Below are positions 29,101-35,346 of a DNA stretch of 64,000 nt, piece by piece. The position numbers were made by a program, and so were the translations under genes. The first letter of the stretch is position 1; each line of letters opens with the position of its first letter. The notes beneath the pieces are model-generated. The model had not been told where the DNA came from. It did no database searches and saw nothing but the letters and a program-made list of their open reading frames with translations. Source of the stretch: Tenacibaculum jejuense (GTDB lineage: Bacteria > Bacteroidota > Bacteroidia > Flavobacteriales > Flavobacteriaceae); contig NZ_LT899436.1 of assembly GCF_900198195.1 (NCBI RefSeq), positions 3,253,001 through 3,317,000 of the forward strand. Reading direction: 5' to 3'.

Positions 29101-30811
29101 TTATTGCATCATAATTTGTAATTAAATGTCTTGGCCCACCATTGCCTGAATTTACCAATGTTGTTCCATAGGAATCAGGTGCATCTCCGAAGTCAAAATT
29201 GAATGTATTGTTTTTACAAAAGATACCATCATTAGGTCCCATACTGATTGTATTGGAAAATTCTACAACTTTTGGAAAAGCCCCACTTACATCTAGTCTA
29301 TAAATTATACCAGTAGTGTTGTTAACTGCATATACGAACCCTTCACCATCCATAAACATTCCTGCTAATGGAGGCGCAACACCAGCAACTCTTCTAAGGC
29401 TGGTTACATTACCTGTAGTTAAATCAATCGTATACGCATTTCCGTCTTCCGCTACAGCATACAATATTCCATTAGAAATCACAAAATCTCCAATAGCTAT
29501 GTTATTACTTAAAAGAATTGTATTTGTTACTGTTAAATAGGTTGGAGAAGTATTATCTATATCAATTTCATATATAACAAGGAGCGAGGTGGTTTTAACA
29601 TATAATTTATTATTATACACATCACCTGCTACATAATTAACACGAGGAGGGAGACCAACTACTGGACCCGCTTTGTGATTGGTAAATTCATAAGTTTTAG
29701 GCGCTGTTTCTTCTATCTCGGTGATTGTTACTTGATCAGCAGTCAGAGAATATATCAAACCATCGTTCTCGTTGAAACCCGCTGCAAGAGTATTCGTAAA
29801 TACAGTATTTGTAACTGTTTGTTGTATGGTTTCACCAGATGCTAAATCGATACTGTAATATTCACCATTATTTGTTTGAAAAGATACGTCTGGACATAAA
29901 ATTGGATTTGAATCACCAATAGCACTTCCTTTTAAACATTGTATATATTGTAAAATTTGTCCACCTCTAATTGTATTATAACTATAAAAAGCTTCATCCA
30001 TTTTACCTTCATACCCACTAAAAGCTGTAGCTACATCCATAGCAGCATGTAAACCTCCATATATCCCTCCAAATCCACTAGCATTAGTATGAGCTGGCAT
30101 TAAGGTAGTTGAAACTGTAACATCTCCTCCTATTTCCCCATCTAAATAAGTAACACCTCTACCATTGTTAAATGTAAAAGCTATATGATGCCAATCATTA
30201 TCCGTAGGGTATGGAAAATCAGCAATTAGAACTGATCTTGCTCCATTTCTTATTCTTGTAACAATGTTTCCTGTTGTAACCTCTCTGTAAATTACAAAAC
30301 CAACACTAGTACCACCTTCTTCATATAAAATTTCATTTGTTGTTGGCACAACTGCATCTGGTTTTATCCAAAAACCAACAGATACGTTTCTAAATGCTCT
30401 ACCAAAAGTATCTGCGGTAGAGCTAGGCTGAAATCCCATTTCTGTAATTCCATCAAAAATTAAAGAATTTCCTCCTGCAATGTTGTCTGTATCAAAAGTG
30501 ATTGATGAGGTTATATCAGGATTATTTGTTCCGTCTTCATCGTCTGTTGTATTATCAAATGAAAATATAGCTTCAGTATTTACTGTTTCAATTGTATTTT
30601 CTATACATGTACTTATTGGTAAAAAGCTACTTGAATTATCTAGAAAATTAAAATCATTGCTTATTGAAGGCTCTACACTTGATTGACTACTTTTATTTTC
30701 AAAAAAAGTATTTGTATCAACTTTAGAAAAAGAAACAGATACTAAACATGCTGTTAAAAGAAATATACTTGAAATTAGGGAAATAGTTTTGTTAATCATT
30801 TTAGTATCCAT
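17198..30811 (-). CDS. Giant T9SS-secreted repeat adhesin (SprB-like), 4537 residues
   Basis: Signal peptide ~1-29. Two copies of a ~660-residue module fill ~50-1390, each with a LamG/concanavalin-like domain, a middle domain of strand repeats (RMDLNVSPPTIVEFS-like segments) and a GEVED domain (YAWIDFDRNGTFDDNEEF). Then come 24 tandem 80-residue Ig/PKD-like repeats (~1397-3316; EAGISGGVISICSTESVSEL), about 12 tandem 80-residue repeats of a second family (~3325-4265; VLASVLQPTCSIPTGTITF), two HYR-like domains (~4270-4430) and a C-terminal T9SS type B (CHU_C) sorting domain (KVYNGVSFNNDGSNDIF). The protein is exported by T9SS and displayed on the surface, like SprB of gliding Flavobacterium. 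Upstream are OmpA-like and PorP/SprF-like genes, the usual partners of type B clients. Adhesion to algal surfaces or gliding is inferred. MDTK or MINK (12 bases later) may be the start. Confidence 0.9.
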   Translation of the reverse strand: MDTKMINKTISLISSIFLLTACLVSVSFSKVDTNTFFENKSSQSSVEPSISNDFNFLDNSSSFLPISTCIENTIETVNTEAIFSFDNTTDDEDGTNNPDITSSITFDTDNIAGGNSLIFDGITEMGFQPSSTADTFGRAFRNVSVGFWIKPDAVVPTTNEILYEEGGTSVGFVIYREVTTGNIVTRIRNGARSVLIADFPYPTDNDWHHIAFTFNNGRGVTYLDGEIGGDVTVSTTLMPAHTNASGFGGIYGGLHAAMDVATAFSGYEGKMDEAFYSYNTIRGGQILQYIQCLKGSAIGDSNPILCPDVSFQTNNGEYYSIDLASGETIQQTVTNTVFTNTLAAGFNENDGLIYSLTADQVTITEIEETAPKTYEFTNHKAGPVVGLPPRVNYVAGDVYNNKLYVKTTSLLVIYEIDIDNTSPTYLTVTNTILLSNNIAIGDFVISNGILYAVAEDGNAYTIDLTTGNVTSLRRVAGVAPPLAGMFMDGEGFVYAVNNTTGIIYRLDVSGAFPKVVEFSNTISMGPNDGIFCKNNTFNFDFGDAPDSYGTTLVNSGNGGPRHLITNYDAINYTSNLSLGATIDRETDGFVSLANGDNNDEVVDEDALTTIQDIDINGTTHSITIPYVNNTGSDATIYAWIDFDRNGTFDDNEEFTSVTASSGATSAILNWTFPGDITLGNTYMRFRITSDVLTDITSGNIDDRALGFASNGEVEDYAVRIDGGGNISACLIDYIRVDNTEAVFSFDNTTNDEDGTNNPDVTSSITFDTDNIAGGNSLVFDGTTEMGFQHSTTTETFGRAFRNMSVGFWIKPDSNTPTTNQMLYEEGGNGAGLAIFRAITTGNITVRIRNGATSALVANFEYPTDNEWHHITFTFNNGRCLSYLDGELEGDVTVSSTQIPAHLNESGFGGIYGGLHAAMDVTTAFGGYEGKMDEAFYSYNTFSGGQLLQYTQCTKGTVIGSSNPILCPTALFQVATGEFYEINLFTGNSVQQTVTNEVYSLSNAYGYNENDGLSYSIVDNEKVIITEMIETASGFEFTNHLVGPVIGIPTAGKLYVAGDVSDNKLYVKSVVDSEIHEIDIDPTSPTYLTVTNTITISPTLSVQTADIVVNDGTGFLVGLDQVAYSVDLTTGALTTLGAVPYPVGNTSSVPHIFGAMFMDADDFIYGIQNNTGTVYRMDLNVSPPTIVEFSTSVPTATNDGFNCKNVRVNLDYGDAPDSYGTVLVASGVGGPRHLINNYDEVNNTSSLSLGSTVDSETDGFDSLAIGDDNDGINDEDALASSVPNVDINGTNHTITIPYVNTTGVDATIYAWIDFDRNGTFDDNEEFISAIASSGGTSVSLTWSFPIDVTSGTTYMRFRITSDTLTDTTSGGTDDRAIGAAIDGEVEDYEVEIIDCSSLVEAGISGGVISICSTGIVSELDLLNNLTGEDAGGSWTTSLGIPVVFPITVAGDYTYTVTGSGACISETDTATVTITVTDAPEAGISGGVISICSTESVSELDLLNNLTGEDAGGSWTTSLGIPVVFPITVAGDYTYTVTGSGACISETDTATVTITVTDAPEAGISGGVISICSTESVSELDLLNNLTGEDAGGSWTTSLGAPVVFPITAAGDYTYTVTGSGACISETDTAIVTISVTDAPEAGISGGVISICSTESVSELDVLNNLRGEDAGGSWTTNLGASVVFPITVAGDYTYTVTGSGACISETDTATVTISVTDAPEAGISGGVISICSTGIVSELDLLNNLTGEDAGGSWTTSLGIPVVFPITAAGDYTYTVTGSGACISETDTAIVTISVTDAPEAGVSSGIISICSTESVSELDLLNNLTGEDAGGSWTTSLGAPVVFPITAAGDYTYTVTGSGACISETDTAIVTISVTDAPEAGISGGVISICSTESVSELDVLNNLRGEDAGGSWTTNLGASVVFPITVAGDYTYTVTGSGACISETDTAIVTISVTDAPEAGVSSGIISICSTESVSELDLLNNLTGEDSGGNWTTSLGVPVVFPISVAGDYTYTVTGSGACISETDTATVTISVTDAPEAGISGGVISICSTGIVSELDLLNNLTGEDAGGSWTTSLGIPVVFPITAAGDYTYTVTGSGACISETDTAIVTISVTDAPEAGVSSGIISICSTESVSELDLLNNLTGEDAGGSWTTSLGAPVVFPITAAGDYTYTVTGSGACISETDTAIVTISVTDAPEAGISGGVISICSTESVSELDVLNNLRGEDAGGSWTTNLGASVVFPITVAGDYTYTVTGSGACISETDTAIVTISVTDAPEAGVSSGIISICSTESVSELDLLNNLTGEDSGGNWTTSLGVPVVFPISVAGDYTYTVTGSGACISETDTATVTISVTDAPEAGISGGVISICSTGIVSELDLLNNLTGEDAGGSWTTSLGIPVVFPITVAGDYTYTVTGSGACISETDTAIVTISVTDAPEAGVSSGIISICSTESVSELDLLNNLTGEDSGGNWTTSLGVPVVFPISVAGDYTYTVTGSGACISETDTATVTISVTDAPEAGISGGVISICSTGIVSELDLLNNLTGEDAGGSWTTSLGIPVVFPITAAGDYTYTVTGSGACISESDTATVTISVTDAPEAGISGGVISICSTESVSELDLLNNLTGEDAGGSWTNSLGIPVVFPITAAGNYTYTVTGSGACSSETDTATVTISITDAPEAGISGGVISICSTESVSELDLLNNLTGEDAGGSWTTSLGAPVVFPISVAGYYTYTVTGSGACISETDTATVTISVTDAPEAGISSGAISICSTESVSELDVLNNLTGEDAGGSWTNSLGVPVLFPITTAGDYTYTVTGSGACSSETDTATVTISITDAPEAGVSGGAISICSTESVSELDLLNNLTGEDAGGSWTTSLGAPVVFPITVAGDYTYTVTGSGACISESDTATVTISITDAPEAGVSGGVISICSTESVSELDLLNNLTGEDAGGSWTNSLGIPVVFPITAAGNYTYTVTGSGACISETDTATVTISITDAPEAGISGGVISICSTESVSELDLLNNLTGEDAGGSWTNSLGIPVVFPITAAGNYTYTVTGSGACISETDTAIVTISVTDAPEAGISGGVISICSTESVSELDLLNNLTGEDAGGSWTTSLGAPVVFPITAAGDYTYTVTGSGACSSGSDTATVTISITGAPEAGISGGVISICSTESVSELDLLNNLTGEDAGGSWTTSLGVPVVFPITAAGDYTYTVTGSGACISETDTATVTISITDAPEAGISGGVISICSTESVSELDLLNNLTDEDAGGSWTTSLGVPVIFPITAAGDYTYTVTGSGTCSSETDTAIVRINESSAPITPSAVVTQPTCLVPSGTITFVVQPNVEYSIDGINFQTSEVFMSLSPNTYTLTVRRTTGLRCTTVSPFPVTINSVPSSPSIPVLASVLQPTCSISTGTITFVSQPNVEYSIDGITFRTSEIFSNVPPNTYNLTVRSSIERNCITTNPIPVTINAVPASPTVPVLASVLQPTCSIPTGTITFVSQLNVEYSIDGITFQSSEIFTNLLPNTYDLTVRSTVDATCSATSSVPVVINSVPIPPAVPVLASVLQPTCSVPTGTITFVSQPNVEYSFDGITFQSSEVFSNLSPDTYDLTVRSTVDTTCSATSSVPVVINSVPIPPVVPVLASVLQPTCSIPTGTITFVSQPNVEYSIDGITFQLSEIFSNLSPNTYDLTVRSTVDITCSATSSVPVVINSVPSPPAVPVLASVLQPTCSIPTGTITFVSQPNIEYSIDGITFQSSEIFSNLPPNTYDLTVRSTVDATCSATSSVPVVINSVPSSPTVPVLASVLQPTCSIPTGTITFVNQPNVEYSIDGITFQSSEVFSNLPPNTYDLTVRSTVDATCSATSSVPVVINSVPTPPAVPVLASVLQPTCSTPIGTITFVSQPNVEYSIDGVTFQSSEVFSNLSPNTYDLTVRSTVDATCSATSSVPVVINSVPSPPTVPVLASVLQPTCSIPTGTITFVNQPNVEYSIDGITFQSSEVFVNLSPNTYDLTVRSTVDITCLATSSVPVVINSVPIPPAVPVLASVLQPTCSIPTGTITIVSQPNVEYSIDGITFQTSEVFSNLSPDTYDLTVRSTVDATCSATSSVPVVINSVPIPPAVPVLASVLQPTCSIPTGTITFVNQPNVEYSIDGITFQSSEIFTNLSPNTYDLTVRSTVDTTCSATSSVSVMINSVPNPPVINATVTIEPSCTINTGEITISNPVGNNFEYSINGTTFQSSPIFSNLLPDTYQVTVRDITDITCISNTSLNIVAAPVVNLAITCPPSITLECGASLETTNTGMPTVIESCGEVTFTFTDSNLINGCNGNTGTFIRTFTATDERGDTVMCTQEIIIEDNTPPVFNTTIPPNLLVSCDSIPEIVTVQATDTCDDTVNITFSENRIDGTCSNRYLIERIWTATDVCGNASTFTQELNVFCPIKVYNGVSFNNDGSNDIFLLEGIECYANNTVKIFNRWGVLVFETENYDNVNNVFRGVSDGRLTIARNEKLPTGTYFYIIKYDFPNNGNLESLTKSGYLYIND
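18000..20855 (-). repeat. About 12 tandem 240-bp repeats (second adhesin repeat family)
   Basis: The codon block for VLQPTCSIPTGTITF recurs exactly every 240 bases, with its anchor at 18181, 18421, 18661 and so on to 20821. The outer copies at both ends are the most diverged, and the inner copies are nearly identical, as expected for unequal crossing-over inside an array. Confidence 0.9.
20860..26619 (-). repeat. 24 tandem 240-bp repeats (first adhesin repeat family)
   Basis: An anchor AATCACCTGC or AATTACCTGC recurs every 240 bases from 20941 to 26461, giving 24 units without any change of length. Each encodes an 80-residue Ig/PKD-like unit containing GGSWTTSLG and YTYTVTGSGAC. Units differ by few substitutions and fall into subtypes (A-D) that themselves recur in order. 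Confidence 0.95.
23601..25751 (-). repeat. 960-bp higher-order tandem repeat within the 240-bp array
   Basis: By line-by-line comparison, about 23601-24791 equals 24561-25751 without any difference that I can find, an offset of four 240-bp units. A 480-bp offset identity also covers about 23121-23610 against 23601-24090. These blocks indicate recent duplication of multi-unit segments. Confidence 0.85.
26640..30640 (-). repeat. Two diverged copies of a ~2-kb LamG-GEVED module in the adhesin
   Basis: Copy 1 spans about 28640-30640 and copy 2 about 26640-28620. Shared words include IAGGNSL-FDG-TEMGFQ, AFRN-SVGFWIKP, YEGKMDEAFYSYNT, LDYGDAPDSYGT/FDFGDAPDSYGT and AWIDFDRNGTFDDNEEF. Divergence is much higher than among the 240-bp repeats, so this is an older duplication. 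Confidence 0.85.
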
Positions 30812-31231
30812 TCATAAATAAAGCTGGGGAATTTTCAAACTTCTATTGCTTTGATAACCTCAATTTTTTCACCAAAAAAGGTGAAAAAATCAAGAATTAT
30901 CTTTGGAATATAGTGTGTGTAAATAAAACCCCCGTTCTATTGTTTCACGAAACAAAACTAATATTAGAAACTAAAAAAACAGAACAAAACAAGTAGACAA
31001 AAAGAGAACAAACAACAATAAAAAGACACTTAAACTTAAGACAAAACACTAATAAACAAACACCTAACCAAACCCCAACAAACTTTAGCCTATTATTTAC
31101 TTTTACAAAGCATTTCATCGTTAATACGAACTAACCTCAAGAGTAAAATAGTACATTCTCTAATAAAATCTACTTCTTATTTATGCTCGTTTTCAATTAG
31201 GCTGTGTTTAATAATTTATAATGATAAAAAG
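30812..31231 (-). promoter_or_regulatory. Adhesin promoter and leader region
   Basis: This is the gene-free stretch upstream of the adhesin. A TAGTTTTG box (plus-strand CAAAACTA) lies at 30953-30960, which would give a leader of roughly 135 bases. Inside that leader is a perfect 11-bp hairpin (30863-30873 with 30880-30890, loop of six). The rest is A-rich and shows nothing else recognisable. Confidence 0.45.
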
Positions 31232-31260
31232 AAAAGCCATTGAATAAACAATGGCTTTTT
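31232..31260 (-). terminator. Terminator after the OmpA-like gene
   Basis: Perfect 11-bp stem AAAAGCCATTG (31232-31242) with its complement at 31249-31259 and a 6-nt loop, T-rich on both exits. It lies 68 bases past the OmpA-like stop, so it separates the partner genes from the adhesin transcript. Confidence 0.8.
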
Positions 31261-31327
31261 GGAACGTAGAATTTTTATATCCCCATAAAAAAAATCTACA
31301 TTTGGAAAGAACTAAATTAAAACCCTC

Positions 31328-33079
31328 TTATTTTTCTATTACGATAAACTCACTTCTTCTATTTAACTGATGTTCTTCTTCTGTACAATACACATAATCT
31401 TTACATTTATTTAACAACCTTGATTCACCATAACCTCTACTTGTAATTCTATTTCGGTTAATTCCATTTTTGATTAAATATTCTCTTGTACTTTTGGCTC
31501 TTCGTTTACTTAAAGCCGTATTATAATACCATATTGCACGACTATCTGTATGAGACCTGACTTGAATTTTAATACTTGGATATTTTTTTAATACTGTTAC
31601 AATTTTATCTAATTCAATAGCCGCATCTGGTCTAATGAAAGATTCGTCAAAATCAAAATAAATTGGATTTAACACTAGAGTTTTTCCTAAATCATCTCCT
31701 TTTTTAATTTCTGTGATTTTTGGTAATACCACAGTATCTTTTTTAATTTTTGGTTCTTCTTTTTTCTTAATTTCTATTCGTACAAAACTGTATATATCAT
31801 CTTTTCCTTTTCCTTCTTTCCGATTTGATGAAAAATATCCTTTTTTTGAATCTTTGTTCATTATGATTGCAAAATCATCTGCTCTACTATTTATTGGTTT
31901 TCCAACATTTTCTACTTTCCAAGTATCGCTATCGGAAAATGATTTCACTTTGAAAATATCTAATCCACCAAGTCCGACATGACCATCTGAAGAAAAATAC
32001 AAATCATTGTTAGCACTAATAAATGGAAAAGTTTCTTTTCCTTCTGTATTAATTTTTGATCCTAAATTTGTTGGAACTCCGAAAGATCCATCAGAATTTA
32101 CTTCAACTTCATAAATATCTGACTCTCCTTTTCCTCCAGGCATATCTGAAGAAAAATATAATTTTTTCCCATCGTTACTTAATGCAGGATGCGCTATAGA
32201 ATAAGAATCACTATTAAAAGGTAATGGTTCAGGCTCTGTCCATTCTCCTCTAGCGTTAACACTTGCTCGATAAATTTTTAATTTATCTGTTCTTATCCTT
32301 CTTTGCTGATTAAGTTTATCATAGCTACCTCCATCTTCATTATTTCTTGTGAAGTAAACTATTTTTTTATTCTTTGTAAAAACTGGAGTTGATTCATGTA
32401 AATCGCTATTGAAAATATGATCCCATTTTTCAATTTCATATAAATCTCCTGTTTCAGGATCTGGTTTTCCTTTATAAAAATCTAAATACAATTCTTTATT
32501 CCATTCATGAATATTTTGTTTTGATGTTTCTTCTTTTCTAGAAGAACTAAAAAGTATATAATCACCATAATAAGTTGTACCAAAATCTGTAAAAGAAGAA
32601 TTCATTTCTAAATTCTTAACTCTATATTTTTCTACTTCTGAATTGGTATCTTTTAAATAATTTTGTTTTTTAAGAAATAATTGCGCTCTGTTATCTTCTG
32701 GATTCAACCTTGAAAATTTGTGCATGTACAAATCTGCCTCTTTATAATTACCTATAGCTTTTAAAGTTTGTGCATATCTAAAGAAATATTCAGTCTTCAC
32801 GATAGTCCCATATTTTTCTAAAAGTCTTTTATACCATTTAGAAGCATTTTCAAACTGACTGTTAAAATAATAGCTATTACCTAACTTTTTGAAAAGTTCT
32901 GAGCTTTCAAAACCAGTGTTTACTACTTTTAAATATGTGTTTTGAGCATTTATATATTCGTATTTATCGTATTGTTCATTTCCTTTTTTCAGCAATCTAT
33001 TTTGAGAAAAAACCGAAACATTCAACACTAAAATTATTCCTAATACTAAGGTCTTTTTAAATGATTTTTTCATTTTCAT
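31328..33079 (-). CDS. OmpA-family outer-membrane protein with TPR and WD40-like (PD40) repeats, T9SS-associated
   Basis: 583 residues. Signal peptide ~1-25, TPR helices ~27-140 (KKGNEQYDKYEYINAQNTYL), a PD40/WD40-like beta-propeller ~150-430 (e.g. AHPALSNDGKKLYFSSDMPGG) and a C-terminal OmpA peptidoglycan-binding domain ~470-583 (IYFDFDESFIRPDAAIELD, then RSHTDSRA and LSKRRAKSTREYL). Such proteins accompany PorP/SprF and type B T9SS clients in Bacteroidota and are thought to link the outer-membrane complex to peptidoglycan. It follows the PorP/SprF-like gene by 7 bases, and the giant adhesin is downstream, so the three probably form one adhesin delivery set. Confidence 0.88.
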   Translation of the reverse strand: MKMKKSFKKTLVLGIILVLNVSVFSQNRLLKKGNEQYDKYEYINAQNTYLKVVNTGFESSELFKKLGNSYYFNSQFENASKWYKRLLEKYGTIVKTEYFFRYAQTLKAIGNYKEADLYMHKFSRLNPEDNRAQLFLKKQNYLKDTNSEVEKYRVKNLEMNSSFTDFGTTYYGDYILFSSSRKEETSKQNIHEWNKELYLDFYKGKPDPETGDLYEIEKWDHIFNSDLHESTPVFTKNKKIVYFTRNNEDGGSYDKLNQQRRIRTDKLKIYRASVNARGEWTEPEPLPFNSDSYSIAHPALSNDGKKLYFSSDMPGGKGESDIYEVEVNSDGSFGVPTNLGSKINTEGKETFPFISANNDLYFSSDGHVGLGGLDIFKVKSFSDSDTWKVENVGKPINSRADDFAIIMNKDSKKGYFSSNRKEGKGKDDIYSFVRIEIKKKEEPKIKKDTVVLPKITEIKKGDDLGKTLVLNPIYFDFDESFIRPDAAIELDKIVTVLKKYPSIKIQVRSHTDSRAIWYYNTALSKRRAKSTREYLIKNGINRNRITSRGYGESRLLNKCKDYVYCTEEEHQLNRRSEFIVIEK

Positions 33080-33086
33080 CTTGATT

Positions 33087-34016
33087 TTAAAAAAAACGTG
33101 GTGTTAATCGTCTTATACTGATTTTAGGAAGATCGTAGCGTAACATTGCTTCATAACTACCGCTATTAAATCTTGTATTACCTAATTCTGTTGTTTCTCT
33201 ATCGTATGCAAATCCTAAGGTTAATGAATTAGAAATTCTAAATCCAACCAAAGCACTCAAAGCTGCACTTACTCGATAGGCTAATCCTAGAGTGAACTTT
33301 TCGTAAAACATGAAATTTGCTGATAAATCTATTTGTAAAGGAGTACCAAAAACTAATTTGGTTAATAATGCTGGCTTAAATTTTATATTATTATTTAAAT
33401 CAAAAACATAACCACTGATTAAGTAATAGTTAATTCGTTCTTCACCCAAACTCTGATTCGTATTAAAATGGCTTGTTTCTAGCAAGTTAGGCACGCTAAA
33501 ACCAAGATAAAACCTATCTGTATTGTAATACATTCCTACACCGACATTAGGACTGAACTTATTTGTAATATTTGTAGAAAAACTAGGATCATTTAGGTCA
33601 AATAACTCTAGTTTATTAAAATCTACACTAAGTAAATGCGCAACTCCTTTTAAACCAAAACTTAATTCCCCTTCTTCTGAAACTGGAATACGATACGATA
33701 AATCTAAATTTATATAAGTTTCTGTAGCCGGACCTATTTTTTCATTAATTACAGAGAGCCCAAGACCTAAACGTTGTAAAACTCCTAGAGGAGTATCAAC
33801 TGCTAAAGTTTGAGTAGTTGGTGCTCCTTCTAATCCTTGCCACTGATTTCTGTATAAAGCAACAATATTTAAAGCTCCTTTATTTCCTGCATAAGCAGGA
33901 TTAACACTAATTGTGTTATACATATATTGCGTATACTGCGCATCTTGTTGTGCAACACAAAAATTTACTATAATTAGTAGTACAAATAATAAGCATCTTT
34001 TTTTCTTTCCTTTCAT
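33087..34016 (-). CDS. PorP/SprF-family T9SS outer-membrane protein
   Basis: 309 residues, normal for the family. Signal peptide 1-22, then the PorP/SprF signature QDAQYTQYMYNTISVNPAYAG and YRNQWQGLEGAP, and a 14-stranded barrel pattern ending in LRYDLPK. In Flavobacterium johnsoniae SprF is needed for delivery or surface attachment of the giant adhesin SprB. Here the gene heads an operon with the OmpA-like gene and lies upstream of a SprB-like adhesin, so it is most likely the dedicated partner of that adhesin. Other PorP/SprF copies would be expected elsewhere in the genome. Confidence 0.9.
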   Translation of the reverse strand: MKGKKKRCLLFVLLIIVNFCVAQQDAQYTQYMYNTISVNPAYAGNKGALNIVALYRNQWQGLEGAPTTQTLAVDTPLGVLQRLGLGLSVINEKIGPATETYINLDLSYRIPVSEEGELSFGLKGVAHLLSVDFNKLELFDLNDPSFSTNITNKFSPNVGVGMYYNTDRFYLGFSVPNLLETSHFNTNQSLGEERINYYLISGYVFDLNNNIKFKPALLTKLVFGTPLQIDLSANFMFYEKFTLGLAYRVSAALSALVGFRISNSLTLGFAYDRETTELGNTRFNSGSYEAMLRYDLPKISIRRLTPRFF

Positions 34017-34450
34017 TTATATCTTCTATCTATTGTTTCATTTTTAATCTGAACTAAATCATATTTCATTCAATCTAAGTTGAACAAAACACTTCTTTTA
34101 AAACGCAAATATTTGGATGAGTTAATTGAAGTACAATGATAGATTAATATTGTTATAGAAATAAAAATAGAGCGTATACAAAAGGAAACGAGATCGTATC
34201 AAAAGGTTACAGTGCTATTATTTTTAAAAAACTTTTTTCTTTATTTAAATACTATTAGAAATAAAAACAACTTAAATTCAAAATAAAACAACACGCTGAT
34301 AAACAATAAAAAACGACTTAAATTCAATTTAAAATGACTAAAAAAAAATACCTGTCCCCCCTTTGTCCACTATGAATTTTATTCTATTTTAAATCACTTC
34401 TTTTCTTTTGTTTTAGCCAAATAATTATATAAACTAAATTACTACAAAGA
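34017..34450. other. Gene-free divergent intergenic region
   Basis: 434 bases between the PorP/SprF-like gene and the small regulator, A/T-rich. It must contain two divergent promoters, but I see no convincing TAnnTTTG box, hairpin or shared motif. Confidence 0.5.
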
Positions 34451-35296
34451 ATGAAATCGTTTTTGAAAAGACTACAAACGTCTATTGAAAAGAGAAGAAA
34501 AATTATACTCATATTAATATTGAGTATTAATCAACAACTACTAACTCAAAACACAAGTTTAACACAGTTTAATTTTAAAGTTAACCCTTATTCTTATGAA
34601 AGAAATGAAAGTTTTTTAAATAGAGTTTTAGGATTACATAAAACTCTATTCTATACTATTGAAGATAAAACTACACATACTACTTATAAGAGTAAAATTG
34701 TAGTTCTCGGATTTTTCCTGTTTTTTCTAACTAGCTCTTATTTGATTATAAATCGTTACCGTGGCATTTTTCTTGAAAAGCAAAAAAAATTAGATACTCA
34801 AAAAAAAATTTTATTGAAAAAAGAAAAAAAATTAAAACAGAAAATAGATTTAAAAAACAAACTACTTAGTTCTTATGCTTTTAACTTTCAACAAAAAAAT
34901 GAAATCATAAATAAGGTGTTTTCTTTAGCTAGAGGTTTTGAAAAAACTTCTTCTATTTCTGAAGAGAAAAAACTAATTCAAGAATTAATACATATTGGAA
35001 AAGAAAATCTACAGGTTGATAAAGAATGGGAACACTTTAGGCTTTTTTTTGAAGAAACTCTAGCAGGTTTTCATTCAAAACTGAAATCGAAACATCCTGA
35101 ATTAAATTCAAATGACTTAAAAATATGTTCATTAATAAGATTAAACTTGAACATAAAAGAAGCGGCAAATATTCTTAATATTTCTCCTGGAAGTTTAAAA
35201 ACAGCACGATATCGTTTGCGAAAAAAATTAAACTTAAAACCTGGACAAAAAATTATTGACTATATTATTAAAATAGATCAAGAAGACTTTTGTTAA
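34451..35296 (+). CDS. Small membrane-anchored LuxR-like HTH regulator lacking TPR sensor (second copy type)
   Basis: 281 residues. Hydrophobic N-terminus (~17-32), a short extracytoplasmic segment, a membrane helix at 82-100, a lysine-rich coiled coil (~105-145) and a C-terminal HTH (~195-275: HPELNSNDLKICSLIRLNL, then ARYRLRKKLNL). It is built like the 295-residue regulator at 11982-12869 and shares the HTH with the two TPR regulators in this window. It is divergent from the PorP/SprF-OmpA unit and convergent with the esterase/P450 operon. Control of the adhesin delivery genes is a position-based guess. No sensor domain is recognised. Confidence 0.72.
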   Translation: MKSFLKRLQTSIEKRRKIILILILSINQQLLTQNTSLTQFNFKVNPYSYERNESFLNRVLGLHKTLFYTIEDKTTHTTYKSKIVVLGFFLFFLTSSYLIINRYRGIFLEKQKKLDTQKKILLKKEKKLKQKIDLKNKLLSSYAFNFQQKNEIINKVFSLARGFEKTSSISEEKKLIQELIHIGKENLQVDKEWEHFRLFFEETLAGFHSKLKSKHPELNSNDLKICSLIRLNLNIKEAANILNISPGSLKTARYRLRKKLNLKPGQKIIDYIIKIDQEDFC

Positions 35297-35303
35297 TTTA
35301 CAC

Positions 35304-35338
35304 AAAAATGCCTTACTGAAAATCAGTAAGGCATTTTT
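35304..35338. terminator. Bidirectional terminator between small regulator and esterase
   Basis: Perfect 16-bp stem AAAAATGCCTTACTGA (35304-35319) with its complement at 35323-35338 and a 3-nt loop, A-run on one side and T-run on the other. It lies between convergent genes. Confidence 0.9.
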
Positions 35339-35346
35339 TATGCTAA

